This document shows positions 26,269 through 35,104 of a DNA stretch of 44,647 nt, one piece after another. Each line of letters begins with the position of its first letter. Position 1 is the stretch's first letter. The position numbers and the translations under genes are program-made. Below the pieces are notes generated by a model, which ran no database searches, was not told where the DNA came from, and saw nothing but the letters and a program-made list of their open reading frames with translations. This DNA is from Pseudomonas gregormendelii. Its GTDB lineage: Bacteria; Pseudomonadota; Gammaproteobacteria; Pseudomonadales; Pseudomonadaceae. The stretch is from NCBI RefSeq assembly GCF_017114825.1, contig NZ_JADEVO010000044.1, positions 1 through 44,647 on the forward strand, written 5' to 3'.

Positions 26269-26817
26269 TTACTGAGCCGGTTCGTTCTGTGACAGCACCA
26301 GCTTGCCTTCCTTATCCACCGGAATCTGGTTGCCCGGATCGCGATCCATCCGCACCTTGCCTTCCTTGCCGTCCAGCGAATAACGGACGTCGTAGCCTAC
26401 GACCTTGTCGCTGATGTCATTCACCGTGTTACAGCGAGTCTGGGTGGTGGTATAGGTATCGCGGTTCTGCATACCTTCCTGCACTTTGTTACCGGCATAA
26501 CCGCCGCCCACGGCGCCAGCTACGGTGGCGATCTTCTTGCCGGTGCCGCCGCCGACCTGATTACCCAGCAAACCACCGGCCACTGCGCCAATGGCGGTAC
26601 CGAGGATCTGATGTTGATCCTTGACCGGCGCCTGGCGGGTCACGGCCACGTCCTTGCACACTTCACGTGGCGTCTTGATCTGTTTCTTGACCGGGTCAAC
26701 GGCTAGAACTTGCGCATACTCAGGGCCGCTTTTAACCAGGCTGTAGGTGGCAACAGCACCTCCGGCAGTCACACCGACAGCACCCAATACCGCACCAACC
26801 AGCAACGACTTGTTCAC
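26269..26817 (-). CDS. Glycine-zipper 2TM-domain protein
   Basis: 182 aa from a GTG at 26817, chosen because AGGAGG lies five bases upstream; the frame stays open for 20 more codons without a ribosome site. An N-terminal membrane segment (LLVGAVLGAVGVTAGGAVAT) is followed by a glycine-zipper region with LGTAIGAVAGGLLGNQVGGG and AGAVGGGYAGNKVQ. The C-terminal part is soluble and includes VRMDRDPGNQIPV. Proteins of this group sit in the cell envelope, and their function is not settled. Terminators on both sides make it a single-gene unit. Confidence 0.85.
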   Translation of the reverse strand: MNKSLLVGAVLGAVGVTAGGAVATYSLVKSGPEYAQVLAVDPVKKQIKTPREVCKDVAVTRQAPVKDQHQILGTAIGAVAGGLLGNQVGGGTGKKIATVAGAVGGGYAGNKVQEGMQNRDTYTTTQTRCNTVNDISDKVVGYDVRYSLDGKEGKVRMDRDPGNQIPVDKEGKLVLSQNEPAQ

Positions 26818-26876
26818 TTGAACCTCCTGACCATCATAGGCGGGACAACGCCCGCGCTTCTCCCAGCCTTGGAGCA

Positions 26877-26911
26877 TAAAAAAAGGCGCGAGTTCAATAC
26901 TCGCGCCTTTT
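26877..26911 (-). terminator. Terminator of the secDF operon
   Basis: GGCGCGAGT (26885-26893) and ACTCGCGCC (26899-26907) form a 9-bp stem. On the minus strand a run of T residues follows. A run of T on the other side means it may act in both directions. Confidence 0.85.
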
Positions 26912-26938
26912 AGGCCGACAGCTGGAAGACGAAAGCCG

Positions 26939-27853
26939 TTATGGGCGGTCGTCGACTTCCTTATCGGTAGCCACTGGAGGAATCAGATCCTCAGTGCTCA
27001 GGTTCAGCCAGATCAGCACCACGTTAGCGATGTAGATCGACGAGTAGGTACCCGCCAGAACACCGATAAACAGCGCAATGGAGAAGCCCCACAGGTTGTC
27101 ACCGCCGAAGAACAACAGCGCCGCAATCGCCAGCAACGTGGAGATCGAAGTAGCCATGGTCCGCAGCAGGGTCTGGGTGGTCGAGATGTTGATGTTCTCG
27201 ATCAGCGTCGCCTTGCGCAGCACCCGGAAGTTCTCTCGAACCCGGTCGAATACCACGATGGTGTCGTTGAGCGAGTAACCAATGATCGCCAGCACCGCCG
27301 CCAGTACCGTCAGGTCGAAGGTGATCTGGAAGAACGACAGGATACCGATGGTCACGATCACGTCGTGGATCAGCGAAACAATGGCGCCGACCGCGAACTT
27401 CCACTGAAAGCGGAAGGCCAGGTAGATCAGGATGCCGCCGAGCGCCATCAGCATGCCTAGGCCGCCCTGGTCGCGCAGTTCTTCACCGACCTGCGGGCCG
27501 ACAAACTCGACTCGCTTGACCGCCGCCGGGTTGTCGCCGCCAACCTTCAGCAGCGCTTCAGCGACCTGATGCCCCAGCTGCGGGTCTTCACCCGGCATCC
27601 GCACCAGCAAATCGGTAGTTGCACCGAAGCTCTGCACGATGGCGTCGTGATAACCCGAGGCAACCAGCTGCTCGCGCACCTTGGTGACATCGGCCGGATG
27701 CTCGTAGGTCAGCTCGATGAGCGTACCGCCGGTGAAGTCCAGGCCCCAGTTCATGCCCTTGGTCGCAACACTGAACAAGGCCAGCAACGTGAGGAACAAT
27801 GTGACGCCGAACGCAACGTTGCGAACGCCCATGAAGTTGATTGTACGTAACAT
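26939..27853 (-). CDS. secF: Protein translocase subunit SecF
   Basis: 304 aa with six membrane helices and the SecF signatures GLDFTGGTLIEL near the N-terminus and GYSLNDTIVVFDRVREN. SecF works with SecD to use the proton gradient to complete export through SecYEG. It begins nine bases after secD. Confidence 0.96.
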   Translation of the reverse strand: MLRTINFMGVRNVAFGVTLFLTLLALFSVATKGMNWGLDFTGGTLIELTYEHPADVTKVREQLVASGYHDAIVQSFGATTDLLVRMPGEDPQLGHQVAEALLKVGGDNPAAVKRVEFVGPQVGEELRDQGGLGMLMALGGILIYLAFRFQWKFAVGAIVSLIHDVIVTIGILSFFQITFDLTVLAAVLAIIGYSLNDTIVVFDRVRENFRVLRKATLIENINISTTQTLLRTMATSISTLLAIAALLFFGGDNLWGFSIALFIGVLAGTYSSIYIANVVLIWLNLSTEDLIPPVATDKEVDDRP

Positions 27854-27862
27854 GGCAGCCCC

Positions 27863-29731
27863 TTAAATCCACAACTTCTTGAAGTCACGACCGCCGAAGA
27901 TCAGGTTGACCATCGCGCGGGTCACCATGATGGCCGTGAACATCGAGGTAAAGATCCCGAGGGACATGGTCACTGCGAAGCCCTTGACCGGGCCTGTGCC
28001 CATGGCGAAGAGAATCCCGCCGACCAGCAACGTCGTCAGGTTGGCGTCGAGAATCGCAGTGAATGCCCGGCCGAAGCCTTCGTTGATTGCCCGCTGGATG
28101 GTCATGCCCGCCGCAATCTCTTCACGAATCCGCGAGAAGATCAGCACGTTGGCGTCAACCGCCATACCCATGGTCAATACGATACCGGCGATACCCGGCA
28201 GGGTCAGCGTAGCACCCAGCAGCGACATCAGCGCCAGCAGCAACACCATGTTCACTGCCAGAGCGACGGTGGCGATGATGCCGAAGAAGCGGTAGATGGC
28301 GATGATGAACAGCGAGACAAACAGCATGCCCCACAGCGACGCATCGATACCCTTGGTGATGTTGTCCGCACCCAGGCTCGGGCCGATGGTGCGCTCTTCC
28401 GCGAAGTACATCGGGGCAGCCAGGCCACCGGCACGCAGCAGCAGTGCCAGCTCGGAGGACTCGCCCTGGCCGTTCAGGCCGGTGATACGGAACTGAGCAC
28501 CCAGTGGCGACTGGATGGTCGCCAGGCTGATGATCTTCTTCTCTTCCTTGAAGGTCTGCACCGCCACGTCTTTCTCGACGCCGTCGACCACTTGCTTGGT
28601 GTAAGTGGTAACAGGACGCTGCTCGATGAAGATCACCGCCATGCTGCGACCGACATTGTTACGGGTCGCACGGCTCATCAGCTCGCCACCGTGGCCATCC
28701 AGGCGGATGTTCACTTCTGGCGTACCTTGCTCGCCGAAGCCAGCCTTGGCGTCAGTCACCTGGTCACCGGTGATGATCAGGCTACGCTCGATCTGTGCCG
28801 ACGGACGATTGCCTTCACGGAACTCGAACGTTTCCGAAGTGGCTTTCGAAGCGCCCGGCTCTGCAGCCAGACGGAACTCGAGGTTGGCCGTCTTGCCCAG
28901 GATACGCTTGGCTTCAGCCGTGTCCTGCACGCCTGGCAGCTCAACCACGATGCGGTTGGCGCCCTGGCGCTGCACGATCGGTTCGGCAACACCCAGCTCG
29001 TTGACGCGGTTACGTACCGTGGTCAAGTTCTGCTTGATGGAGTATTCGCGGATTTCCGCCAGCTTGGCCGGGGTCATCGCCAGACGCAGCACCGCCTGAC
29101 CATTGAGGTCGGCCGGAACAATATCGAAATCGTTGAAGTTCTTGCGGATCAGTGCACGGGCCTGCTCGCGGGCAGCTTCATCAGTGAAACCCAGCTGAAT
29201 GGCACCGTTGAGTTGCGGCAGGCTGCGATAGCGCAGCTTCTCTTTGCGCAACAGGCTCTTGACGTCGCCTTCGTAGACTTTCAGGCGGGCATCGAGGGCT
29301 TTGTCCATGTCCACTTCCAGCAGGAAGTGCACACCACCGGACAAGTCCAGACCCAGCTTCATCGGGTGCGCGCCCAGGCTGCGCAGCCATTGCGGGGTGG
29401 TTTGTGCCAGGTTCAGTGCAACGACATAGTCATCACCCAACGCCTTGCGCACAACGTCCTTGGCCGGCAGTTGGTCTTCAGCCTTGACCAGGCGAATCAG
29501 ACCGCCCTTGCCACCTGCCGTCAGCGAGGTCGCCTTGACGTTGATCCCGGATGCCTTGAGCGCAGCGCTCACTCGATCCAGATCAGCCTGATTGACCTGC
29601 AGCGCAGTGCTTGCACCGCTGACCTGAATGGCCGGGTCATCAGGATAAAGATTGGGAGCGGAATAAATCAGACCGACCGCCAGCACCGCCAGGATCAGAA
29701 TGTATTTCCACAGAGGGTATTTGTTCAGCAT
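27863..29731 (-). CDS. secD: Protein translocase subunit SecD
   Basis: 622 aa from the ATG at 29731; the codon before it is GTG and could also be used. An N-terminal helix (YILILAVLAVGLIYSAPNLY) is followed by the large periplasmic domain with LGLDLSGGVHFLLEVD. Five C-terminal helices include GMAVDANVLIFSRIREE. SecD acts with SecF and YajC in protein export. Confidence 0.96.
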   Translation of the reverse strand: MLNKYPLWKYILILAVLAVGLIYSAPNLYPDDPAIQVSGASTALQVNQADLDRVSAALKASGINVKATSLTAGGKGGLIRLVKAEDQLPAKDVVRKALGDDYVVALNLAQTTPQWLRSLGAHPMKLGLDLSGGVHFLLEVDMDKALDARLKVYEGDVKSLLRKEKLRYRSLPQLNGAIQLGFTDEAAREQARALIRKNFNDFDIVPADLNGQAVLRLAMTPAKLAEIREYSIKQNLTTVRNRVNELGVAEPIVQRQGANRIVVELPGVQDTAEAKRILGKTANLEFRLAAEPGASKATSETFEFREGNRPSAQIERSLIITGDQVTDAKAGFGEQGTPEVNIRLDGHGGELMSRATRNNVGRSMAVIFIEQRPVTTYTKQVVDGVEKDVAVQTFKEEKKIISLATIQSPLGAQFRITGLNGQGESSELALLLRAGGLAAPMYFAEERTIGPSLGADNITKGIDASLWGMLFVSLFIIAIYRFFGIIATVALAVNMVLLLALMSLLGATLTLPGIAGIVLTMGMAVDANVLIFSRIREEIAAGMTIQRAINEGFGRAFTAILDANLTTLLVGGILFAMGTGPVKGFAVTMSLGIFTSMFTAIMVTRAMVNLIFGGRDFKKLWI

Positions 29732-29747
29732 CACGCCGCCCGCTTAT

Positions 29748-29774
29748 GACGCGGGGCGCCTTGCGCGCCCCGTC
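29748..29774. other. GC-rich hairpin between yajC and secD
   Basis: GACGCGGGGCGC and GCGCGCCCCGTC form a strong imperfect stem around CTT, with no T run. It lies 17 bases from the secD start and may stabilise the yajC message or tune secD translation. Confidence 0.4.
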
Positions 29775-29794
29775 GATTGAGTAGAAGTTGAAAC

Positions 29795-30130
29795 TTAGAT
29801 CGCTTTGAGCGTGCCTTTTGGCAGCGTGGCGGCGATGGCGCCCTTCTGGAACTTCATTTCGACAGTGTCGGAAACTTCCAGAACCACGAAATCATCAGCC
29901 ACTTTGGTGATCTTGCCGGCGATGCCGCCGGTGGTCACAACTTCGTCGCCTTTCTGCAGGCTGCTCAGCAGGTTCTTCTGCTCTTTGGCGCGCTTGGCCT
30001 GTGGACGCCAGATCATCAGGTAGAAGATGACCAGGAAACCGACCAGGAAAATCCACTCAAAGCCGCCGCCCATTGGGCCTGCAGCAGGTGCAGCAGCGTC
30101 AGCCATGGCGTTAGAGATAAAAAAGCTCAT
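29795..30130 (-). CDS. yajC: Preprotein translocase subunit YajC
   Basis: 111 aa. A single helix (WIFLVGFLVIFYLMIWRPQ, about 25-43) is followed by a conserved cytosolic domain with LQKGDEVVTTGGIAGKI. YajC associates with SecDF. It lies between tgt and secD, the conserved order. Confidence 0.95.
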   Translation of the reverse strand: MSFFISNAMADAAAPAAGPMGGGFEWIFLVGFLVIFYLMIWRPQAKRAKEQKNLLSSLQKGDEVVTTGGIAGKITKVADDFVVLEVSDTVEMKFQKGAIAATLPKGTLKAI

Positions 30131-30173
30131 TTAGCACTCCAGTTGCAAATGTTGAATCTTGGGGTCAGAAAAC

Positions 30174-31307
30174 TCAGTCCAAAGGCGGAACGGGAAGCCC
30201 GCGTTTGGCGTAGAAGGCATCGACAAAGGCGGCCAATGTACCCTGTTGAATAGCCTCGCGCAAACCAGCCATAAGCACCTGGTAATGGCGCAAATTGTGG
30301 ATGGTATTCAACATGCTACCCAGCATTTCGCCACACTTGTCCAGATGGTGCAGATAAGCACGGGAGAAGTTCTGGCAGGTATAGCAATCGCAGGTCGGAT
30401 CCAGCGGCGAATCATCATGGCGATGGAACGCGTTGCGGATCTTCAGCACGCCTGTATCAATGAACAGATGCCCATTGCGGGCATTACGGGTTGGCATCAC
30501 GCAATCGAACATGTCCACACCGCGGCGCACACCCTCAACCAGATCTTCCGGTTTGCCAACGCCCATAAGGTAACGAGGTTTGTCAGCCGGCATCTGGCCC
30601 GGCAGATAATCCAGCACCTTGATCATCTCGTGCTTGGGTTCGCCCACCGACAGACCGCCAATGGCCAGGCCATCGAAGCCGATCTTGTCCAGGCCTTCCA
30701 GGGAGCGCATGCGCAGGTCCTGGTGCATGCCGCCCTGAACAATCCCGAACAGCGCCGCCGTATTGTCGCCATGGGCATTCTTCGAACGCTGGGCCCAGCG
30801 CAACGACAGCTCCATGGAAATGCGCGCGACGTCCTCGTCAGCCGGGTACGGCGTGCATTCGTCGAAAATCATCACGATGTCCGAGCCCAGGTCACGCTGA
30901 ACCTGCATCGACTCTTCCGGCCCCATGAACACCTTGGCGCCATCCACCGGGGAGGCGAAGGTCACGCCCTCCTCCTTGATCTTGCGCATGGCGCCCAGGC
31001 TGAACACCTGGAACCCACCGGAGTCAGTCAGGATCGGGCCTTTCCACTGCATGAAATCGTGCAGGTCGCCGTGCTTCTTGATCACTTCGGTGCCAGGGCG
31101 CAGCCACAGGTGAAACGTGTTGCCCAGAATGATTTCCGCGCCGGTGGCGGTGATATCCCGCGGCAGCATGCCCTTCACGGTGCCATACGTGCCCACCGGC
31201 ATGAACGCCGGGGTCTCGACGGTACCGCGCGGGAAGGTCAGGCGACCGCGACGAGCCTTGCCGTCTGTGGCAAGCAACTCAAACGACATACGACTTTGGC
31301 GACTCAT
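30174..31307 (-). CDS. tgt: tRNA-guanine transglycosylase
   Basis: 377 aa from the ATG at 31307, which overlaps the queA stop (ATGA) and has GAGGAC upstream; the usual family start MSFELLATDGKARRG is six codons later and lacks a ribosome site. Catalytic motifs are DSGGFQVFSLG and the Asp in FDCVMPTRNARNG. The zinc site is CDCYTCQNFSRAYLHH. It exchanges guanine for preQ1 at position 34 of tRNAs, just before QueA acts. Confidence 0.96.
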   Translation of the reverse strand: MSRQSRMSFELLATDGKARRGRLTFPRGTVETPAFMPVGTYGTVKGMLPRDITATGAEIILGNTFHLWLRPGTEVIKKHGDLHDFMQWKGPILTDSGGFQVFSLGAMRKIKEEGVTFASPVDGAKVFMGPEESMQVQRDLGSDIVMIFDECTPYPADEDVARISMELSLRWAQRSKNAHGDNTAALFGIVQGGMHQDLRMRSLEGLDKIGFDGLAIGGLSVGEPKHEMIKVLDYLPGQMPADKPRYLMGVGKPEDLVEGVRRGVDMFDCVMPTRNARNGHLFIDTGVLKIRNAFHRHDDSPLDPTCDCYTCQNFSRAYLHHLDKCGEMLGSMLNTIHNLRHYQVLMAGLREAIQQGTLAAFVDAFYAKRGLPVPPLD

Positions 31308-32353
31308 TCTTTGTCCTCAGGGCCACGTGGTGCGGGGTTACGGGTGATAAACATCGCATCACCGTAGCTGAAAAAACGATATTCATGCTCCACGGCGGCT
31401 TTATAAGCGGCCATGGCTTCGGGATAACCGGCGAACGCCGAAACCAGCATCAACAGCGTGGATTCGGGCAAATGGAAGTTGGTGACCAGGGCATCGACCA
31501 CATGAAACGGCCGCCCGGGGTAGATAAAGATGTCGGTATCGCCACTGAACGGCTTGAGCACGCCATCACGCGCGGCACTTTCCAGGGAACGCACGCTGGT
31601 GGTCCCCACCGCCACTACCCGCCCACCGCGAGCGCGACAGGCCGCCACCGCATCCACCACATCCTGGCCGACTTCCAGCCATTCAGTGTGCATGTGGTGA
31701 TCTTCGATCTTCTCGACGCGCACCGGCTGGAACGTGCCCGCACCCACGTGCAGGGTCACGAACGCGGTCTCGACGCCCTTGGCGGCAATCGCCTCCAGCA
31801 GCGGCTGATCAAAATGCAGCCCCGCCGTCGGCGCCGCCACCGCACCCAAGCGCTCGGCGTACACCGTCTGATAACGCTCGCGATCCGAGCCTTCATCCGG
31901 GCGGTCTATATAAGGAGGCAACGGCATGTGGCCGACACGGTCCAGCAGGGGCAACACCTCTTCACTAAACCCCAGCTCGAACAACGCATCATGACGGGCC
32001 AACATCTCGGCCTCGCCACCGCCGTCGATGAGGATCTTCGACCCCGGCTTGGGCGACTTGCTGGACCGCACATGGGCCAGCACGCGATGACTGTCGAGCA
32101 CCCGCTCAACCAGAATCTCCAGCTTGCCGCCGGAAGCTTTCTGGCCAAACAGCCGCGCCGGAATCACCCGGGTATTGTTGAACACCATCAAGTCGCCTGG
32201 GCGTAAATGCTCAAGCAAATCAGTGAATTGACGGTGTGCCAGGGCGCCGCTGACCCCATCAAGGGTCAACAGGCGACTGTTGCGACGCTCAGCCAAAGGA
32301 TGGCGAGCAATCAGCGAATCAGGGAGCTCGAAAGTAAAGTCAGCAACGCGCAT
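31304..32353 (-). CDS. queA: S-adenosylmethionine:tRNA ribosyltransferase-isomerase QueA
   Basis: 349 aa. The N-terminus MRVADFTFELPDSLIARHP, the segment DLMVFNNTRVIPARLFG and the motif PTAGLHFD are typical. It converts preQ1-tRNA to epoxyqueuosine-tRNA. It is followed by tgt with a 4-base overlap and is divergent from tRNA-Leu. Confidence 0.96.
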   Translation of the reverse strand: MRVADFTFELPDSLIARHPLAERRNSRLLTLDGVSGALAHRQFTDLLEHLRPGDLMVFNNTRVIPARLFGQKASGGKLEILVERVLDSHRVLAHVRSSKSPKPGSKILIDGGGEAEMLARHDALFELGFSEEVLPLLDRVGHMPLPPYIDRPDEGSDRERYQTVYAERLGAVAAPTAGLHFDQPLLEAIAAKGVETAFVTLHVGAGTFQPVRVEKIEDHHMHTEWLEVGQDVVDAVAACRARGGRVVAVGTTSVRSLESAARDGVLKPFSGDTDIFIYPGRPFHVVDALVTNFHLPESTLLMLVSAFAGYPEAMAAYKAAVEHEYRFFSYGDAMFITRNPAPRGPEDKE

Positions 32354-32419
32354 GATGGGGTTCGTCTAGCAGGGCCGGGAAGTCTAGCGGAAATATCAAA
32401 AATTCTCCATGAAACGTGA

Positions 32420-32448
32420 TTGACCAACGGTAATCTCATCTCTATACT
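32420..32448 (+). promoter_or_regulatory. Promoter of tRNA-Leu
   Basis: TTGACC (32420-32425) and TATACT (32443-32448) are 17 bases apart, placing the transcript start about seven bases before the mature tRNA. Confidence 0.8.
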
Positions 32449-32461
32449 TCGCCGCCATTGA

Positions 32462-32546
32462 GCCCTGATGGCGGAATTGGTAGACGCGGCGGATTCAAAA
32501 TCCGTTTTCGCAAGAAGTGGGAGTTCGAGTCTCCCTCGGGGCACCA
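32462..32546 (+). tRNA. tRNA-Leu (anticodon CAA)
   Basis: 85 bases including an encoded CCA. The acceptor arms GCCCTGA and TCGGGGC pair (one G-T). The anticodon loop TTCAAAA gives CAA, and the T arm GGGAGTTCGAGTCTCCC is complete. A long variable arm (TTTTCGCAAGAAG region) marks it as class II. An integrase gene follows downstream, so the tRNA 3' part is the probable attachment site and has been kept intact. Confidence 0.95.
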
Positions 32547-32590
32547 TGTATATATGTCCAGCGGTCCCTACCAGACCCTGAACACCAGAG

Positions 32591-32617
32591 AAACCGGCCT
32601 TGCAGCCGGTTTTTTTG
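32591..32617 (+). terminator. Terminator after tRNA-Leu
   Basis: AAACCGGC and GCCGGTTT form an 8-bp stem followed by a run of T residues. Confidence 0.85.
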
Positions 32618-32658
32618 TGTCTACGATTCCCAGCGGTTCCCTTGTAAGCCCAGTTTTA

Positions 32659-32708
32659 TGTGAGTAGATTTGTGAGTAGATCGAGTTCGGTCCATATTTC
32701 TACTCACA
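32659..32708. repeat. Repeats near the left attachment site, possible integrase sites
   Basis: TGTGAGTAGA occurs at 32659-32668 and 32671-32680, and its inverse TCTACTCACA at 32699-32708, all between the tRNA and the integrase start. Short direct and inverted copies at this place are typical of arm-type integrase or excisionase sites. They could also regulate the integrase gene. Confidence 0.5.
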
Positions 32709-32733
32709 TTTTGGCCGCCAAGAGGCAACCGCC

Positions 32734-33945
32734 GTGGCTCTCACCGACACCGCTGCTCGCACTGCCAAGCCCCGCGAAAAACTCTACCGACTGACCGACG
32801 CTGCAGGCTTGTGCCTGGAAGTCACCCCCAGTGGCTCGAAGCTCTGGAGATTCCGCTACCGCTTCGGCGGCAAAGCGAAAATGATGGGGCTGGGTGCTTA
32901 CCCCGCCGTCACCTTGGCCAAGGCCAGGGAGCGCCGCGAGGATGCCCGCCGTCTGCTGGCCGATGGCATCGACCCCACCACGCACAAGCAGGAAGAAAAG
33001 CGCGCCCAAGCCGCACACGTCCACACCTTCGAAGAACTGGCCCGCGAGTGGTACGCCTACAACTCGCCACGCTGGGCACCCGCCACTGCCGCCAAGGCGC
33101 TCCAATACCTGGAGGGTGACATTCTGTCGGTCATAGGCCAGCGTCCGCTACAAGAGATCACCCGGCCCGAGCTGGTCGCCCTGGTGCGCAAAGTAGAGAC
33201 CCGAGGCGCGCTCAACGTCGCAGGAAAGGTTCGTCAGTGGCTGAGTCAGATATTCCGCTACGGCTTGGCCAAGGGGTCGGTTGTATCCAATCCAGCCACC
33301 GACTTGGACGTGGTCGCCGCTATCGCCCCGAGGACGAAGCACCACCCACACGTTCCTCTGTCGGAGATTCCTACCCTGCTGGCCAAGCTGGAGGCGAGCA
33401 AGTGCGACCCGATGACGGCGATGGCTGTCCGTCTGCTGCTGATGACGGGCGTTCGCCCGGGCGAGTTACGTCATGCGCCTTGGGAAGAGATAGATCTTGA
33501 GTCCGCTACCTGGACGATACCTGCAGTGCGGATGAAAGCCCGCCGGCCGCACATCGTTCCACTGCCTACGCAGGCTGTAGCGGTTTTCCTCAAGCTGAGG
33601 GAAATGACCGGCAGCTACCCCATCGCGTTCCCTGGTCGAAATAACCGCGAACGTCCGCAGTCGGAGAACACCGTGAACAAGGCCCTGCACCAGATCGGCT
33701 ACGAAGGTCGGCAGACCGGCCACGGGTTCCGCCACCTGCTGAGTACCGAGCTGAACAGCCGCGGCTATAACCGGGACTGGATCGAGCGCCAGCTTGCCCA
33801 CGGCGACCAGGACGAGATCCGTGATACCTATAACCACGCTCATTACCTTCCGCAACGTCGCCAGATGATGCAAGAATGGGCTGACTCAGTAGAGGCGCTA
33901 TGCACTGGCGCGAATGTAGTAGCGATCAGGAGCGTAAAAAGTTGA
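32734..33945 (+). CDS. int: Tyrosine integrase, P4/DUF4102 type
   Basis: 403 aa from a GTG preceded by AGAGG. The N-terminal arm-binding domain contains YRLTDAAGLCLEVTPSGSK and MGLGAYPAVTLAKARERR, typical of P4-family integrases. The catalytic residues R241 (TGVRPGEL), K268, H330 and R333 (HGFRHLLST), H356 and Y366 (DTYNHAHYLPQRRQMMQ) are all present, so the enzyme should be active. It would integrate and excise the island at tRNA-Leu. The next gene starts within its stop codon. Confidence 0.93.
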   Translation: MALTDTAARTAKPREKLYRLTDAAGLCLEVTPSGSKLWRFRYRFGGKAKMMGLGAYPAVTLAKARERREDARRLLADGIDPTTHKQEEKRAQAAHVHTFEELAREWYAYNSPRWAPATAAKALQYLEGDILSVIGQRPLQEITRPELVALVRKVETRGALNVAGKVRQWLSQIFRYGLAKGSVVSNPATDLDVVAAIAPRTKHHPHVPLSEIPTLLAKLEASKCDPMTAMAVRLLLMTGVRPGELRHAPWEEIDLESATWTIPAVRMKARRPHIVPLPTQAVAVFLKLREMTGSYPIAFPGRNNRERPQSENTVNKALHQIGYEGRQTGHGFRHLLSTELNSRGYNRDWIERQLAHGDQDEIRDTYNHAHYLPQRRQMMQEWADSVEALCTGANVVAIRSVKS

Positions 33946-34739
33946 GTAAGCTTTGCCATTATCTACGGCATATCGACTTGAAAGCAGTTTACGAGCAACT
34001 GCAGGATTACACGCCCTTTTGGAGTGGTGAGGCTCCCTTAGCGAATATCCAGCCACAGTTCCGTGATACGTTGGCTGAATGGTTTGATGGTATTGCAGAG
34101 GCTGTTTTTGACGACTTATTTGGTAAGGCCTGGGAAGAATTTCGGCCAATCGATGTCGCAATTGAAGTGGGAGACTTCATAGAGCGCTCACTTGACGAAC
34201 TAGAAATTAATTACGCACTCGAAACAGGAACTTTCAAATCAGACCCATCTGAAGAAGAGGAAGTAGATACTTGCGACAGACTCTTGCCTCATGCCGGCGA
34301 ATCCACGAGAGAGGTGCTAGATACTTTTTCGGTAATGGCTCTAACAAAGTCGTACGAAAGCGCCGACTATTGGCAGCTAAGTGGTCTGCTTATTTATCAG
34401 TACGACTACCTATGCTGGCTTTACAAGGAAGGATCTTTTAACGAAGCCTTCGAAATGTGTGAATACATCGCGCGGACAAGATGCAAAATTCAGAACATTA
34501 TCTCTGTTGGATTCGATAAAAAATATAGCGCGACGGCGGCATCCCAGCGAGCAAAAAAAGCTGCAACACAACGCCATGCCCCAAGTAACGAAATAAAAGT
34601 AAAACTACTAGCAGAATGGGATAGGGATTCCGGTGAGTACAAGAGTCGCGCGGACTTTTGTCGCGTCGTCGGGCGCATTTCAGGGATCAAAGAACGGACG
34701 CTTGGCGAATGGATCGCCAGACACGAAAAAAGTAAGTGA
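33942..34739 (+). CDS. Protein of unknown function behind the integrase
   Basis: 265 aa from a TTG at 33942, which overlaps the integrase stop (TTGA) and has AGGAGCG about eight bases upstream; an ATG at 33900 within the integrase gene is a weaker alternative. I do not recognise the family. The protein is acidic in its first two thirds (for example SDPSEEEEVDTCDRLL) and has hydrophobic aromatic stretches. It ends in a basic part that looks like a small helix-turn-helix (ADFCRVVGRISGIKERTLGEW). The base composition is lower in GC than the core genome. It may be cargo or a regulator. Confidence 0.65.
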   Translation: MSKLCHYLRHIDLKAVYEQLQDYTPFWSGEAPLANIQPQFRDTLAEWFDGIAEAVFDDLFGKAWEEFRPIDVAIEVGDFIERSLDELEINYALETGTFKSDPSEEEEVDTCDRLLPHAGESTREVLDTFSVMALTKSYESADYWQLSGLLIYQYDYLCWLYKEGSFNEAFEMCEYIARTRCKIQNIISVGFDKKYSATAASQRAKKAATQRHAPSNEIKVKLLAEWDRDSGEYKSRADFCRVVGRISGIKERTLGEWIARHEKSK

Positions 34740-34744
34740 CCTTA

Positions 34745-34803
34745 GTACGGCCTGCACGGCAAACCGTACAGTATGCCTCGCAAACTGTACGGTCTGCACC
34801 GCA
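34745..34803. repeat. Hairpin and direct repeats upstream of the AlpA-type gene
   Basis: A perfect 10-bp inverted repeat ACCGTACAGT (34763-34772) and ACTGTACGGT (34784-34793) surrounds an 11-base loop. It is embedded in an imperfect direct repeat, GTACGGCCTGCACGGC at 34745 and GTACGGTCTGCACCGC at 34788. It lies about 85 bases before the regulator gene and could be an operator or an RNA hairpin. Confidence 0.55.
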
Positions 34804-34878
34804 CGCCGGACTGCCACTAAATGCCCTTCACCTGCAACATCCCTAGCCATCCCCAGCATGCCTTAGGAGGCGTACGGA

Positions 34879-35088
34879 ATGGCTACTCAAGAACCTCGCC
34901 GCTTTATCCGAATCAAAGAAGTCCTGTCGATCACTTCCCTAAGTCAATCGGAGCTGTATCGCCGCATCAAGGCCGGTACGTTTCCTGCTCAGGTGAAACT
35001 AGCTCCAGGCCATGTCGTTTGGGTGCAATCCGAGGTCGATACCTGGGTAGCTGAGCGTATTGCCGAAGCACGCGCAGAGGCTGCGTAA
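34879..35088 (+). CDS. AlpA-family helix-turn-helix regulator
   Basis: 69 aa with TTAGGAGG eight bases upstream. The body (RFIRIKEVLSITSLSQSELYRRIKAGTFPAQVKLAPG) is a MerR-like winged helix of the AlpA type, ending VWVQSEVDTWVAERIAEARAE. AlpA proteins in P4-like satellites and PICIs act as excisionase or switch on the element's genes. Its stop shares one base with the ATG of a downstream frame that spans the leader RNA. Confidence 0.88.
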   Translation: MATQEPRRFIRIKEVLSITSLSQSELYRRIKAGTFPAQVKLAPGHVVWVQSEVDTWVAERIAEARAEAA

Positions 35089-35104
35089 TGGGTGCCTTTT
35101 CTCC

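Noticed and set aside
34773..34820. Short frame MPRKLYGLHRTPDCH upstream of alpA
   Set aside because: It has no ribosome site and its residues simply reflect the direct and inverted DNA repeats there.
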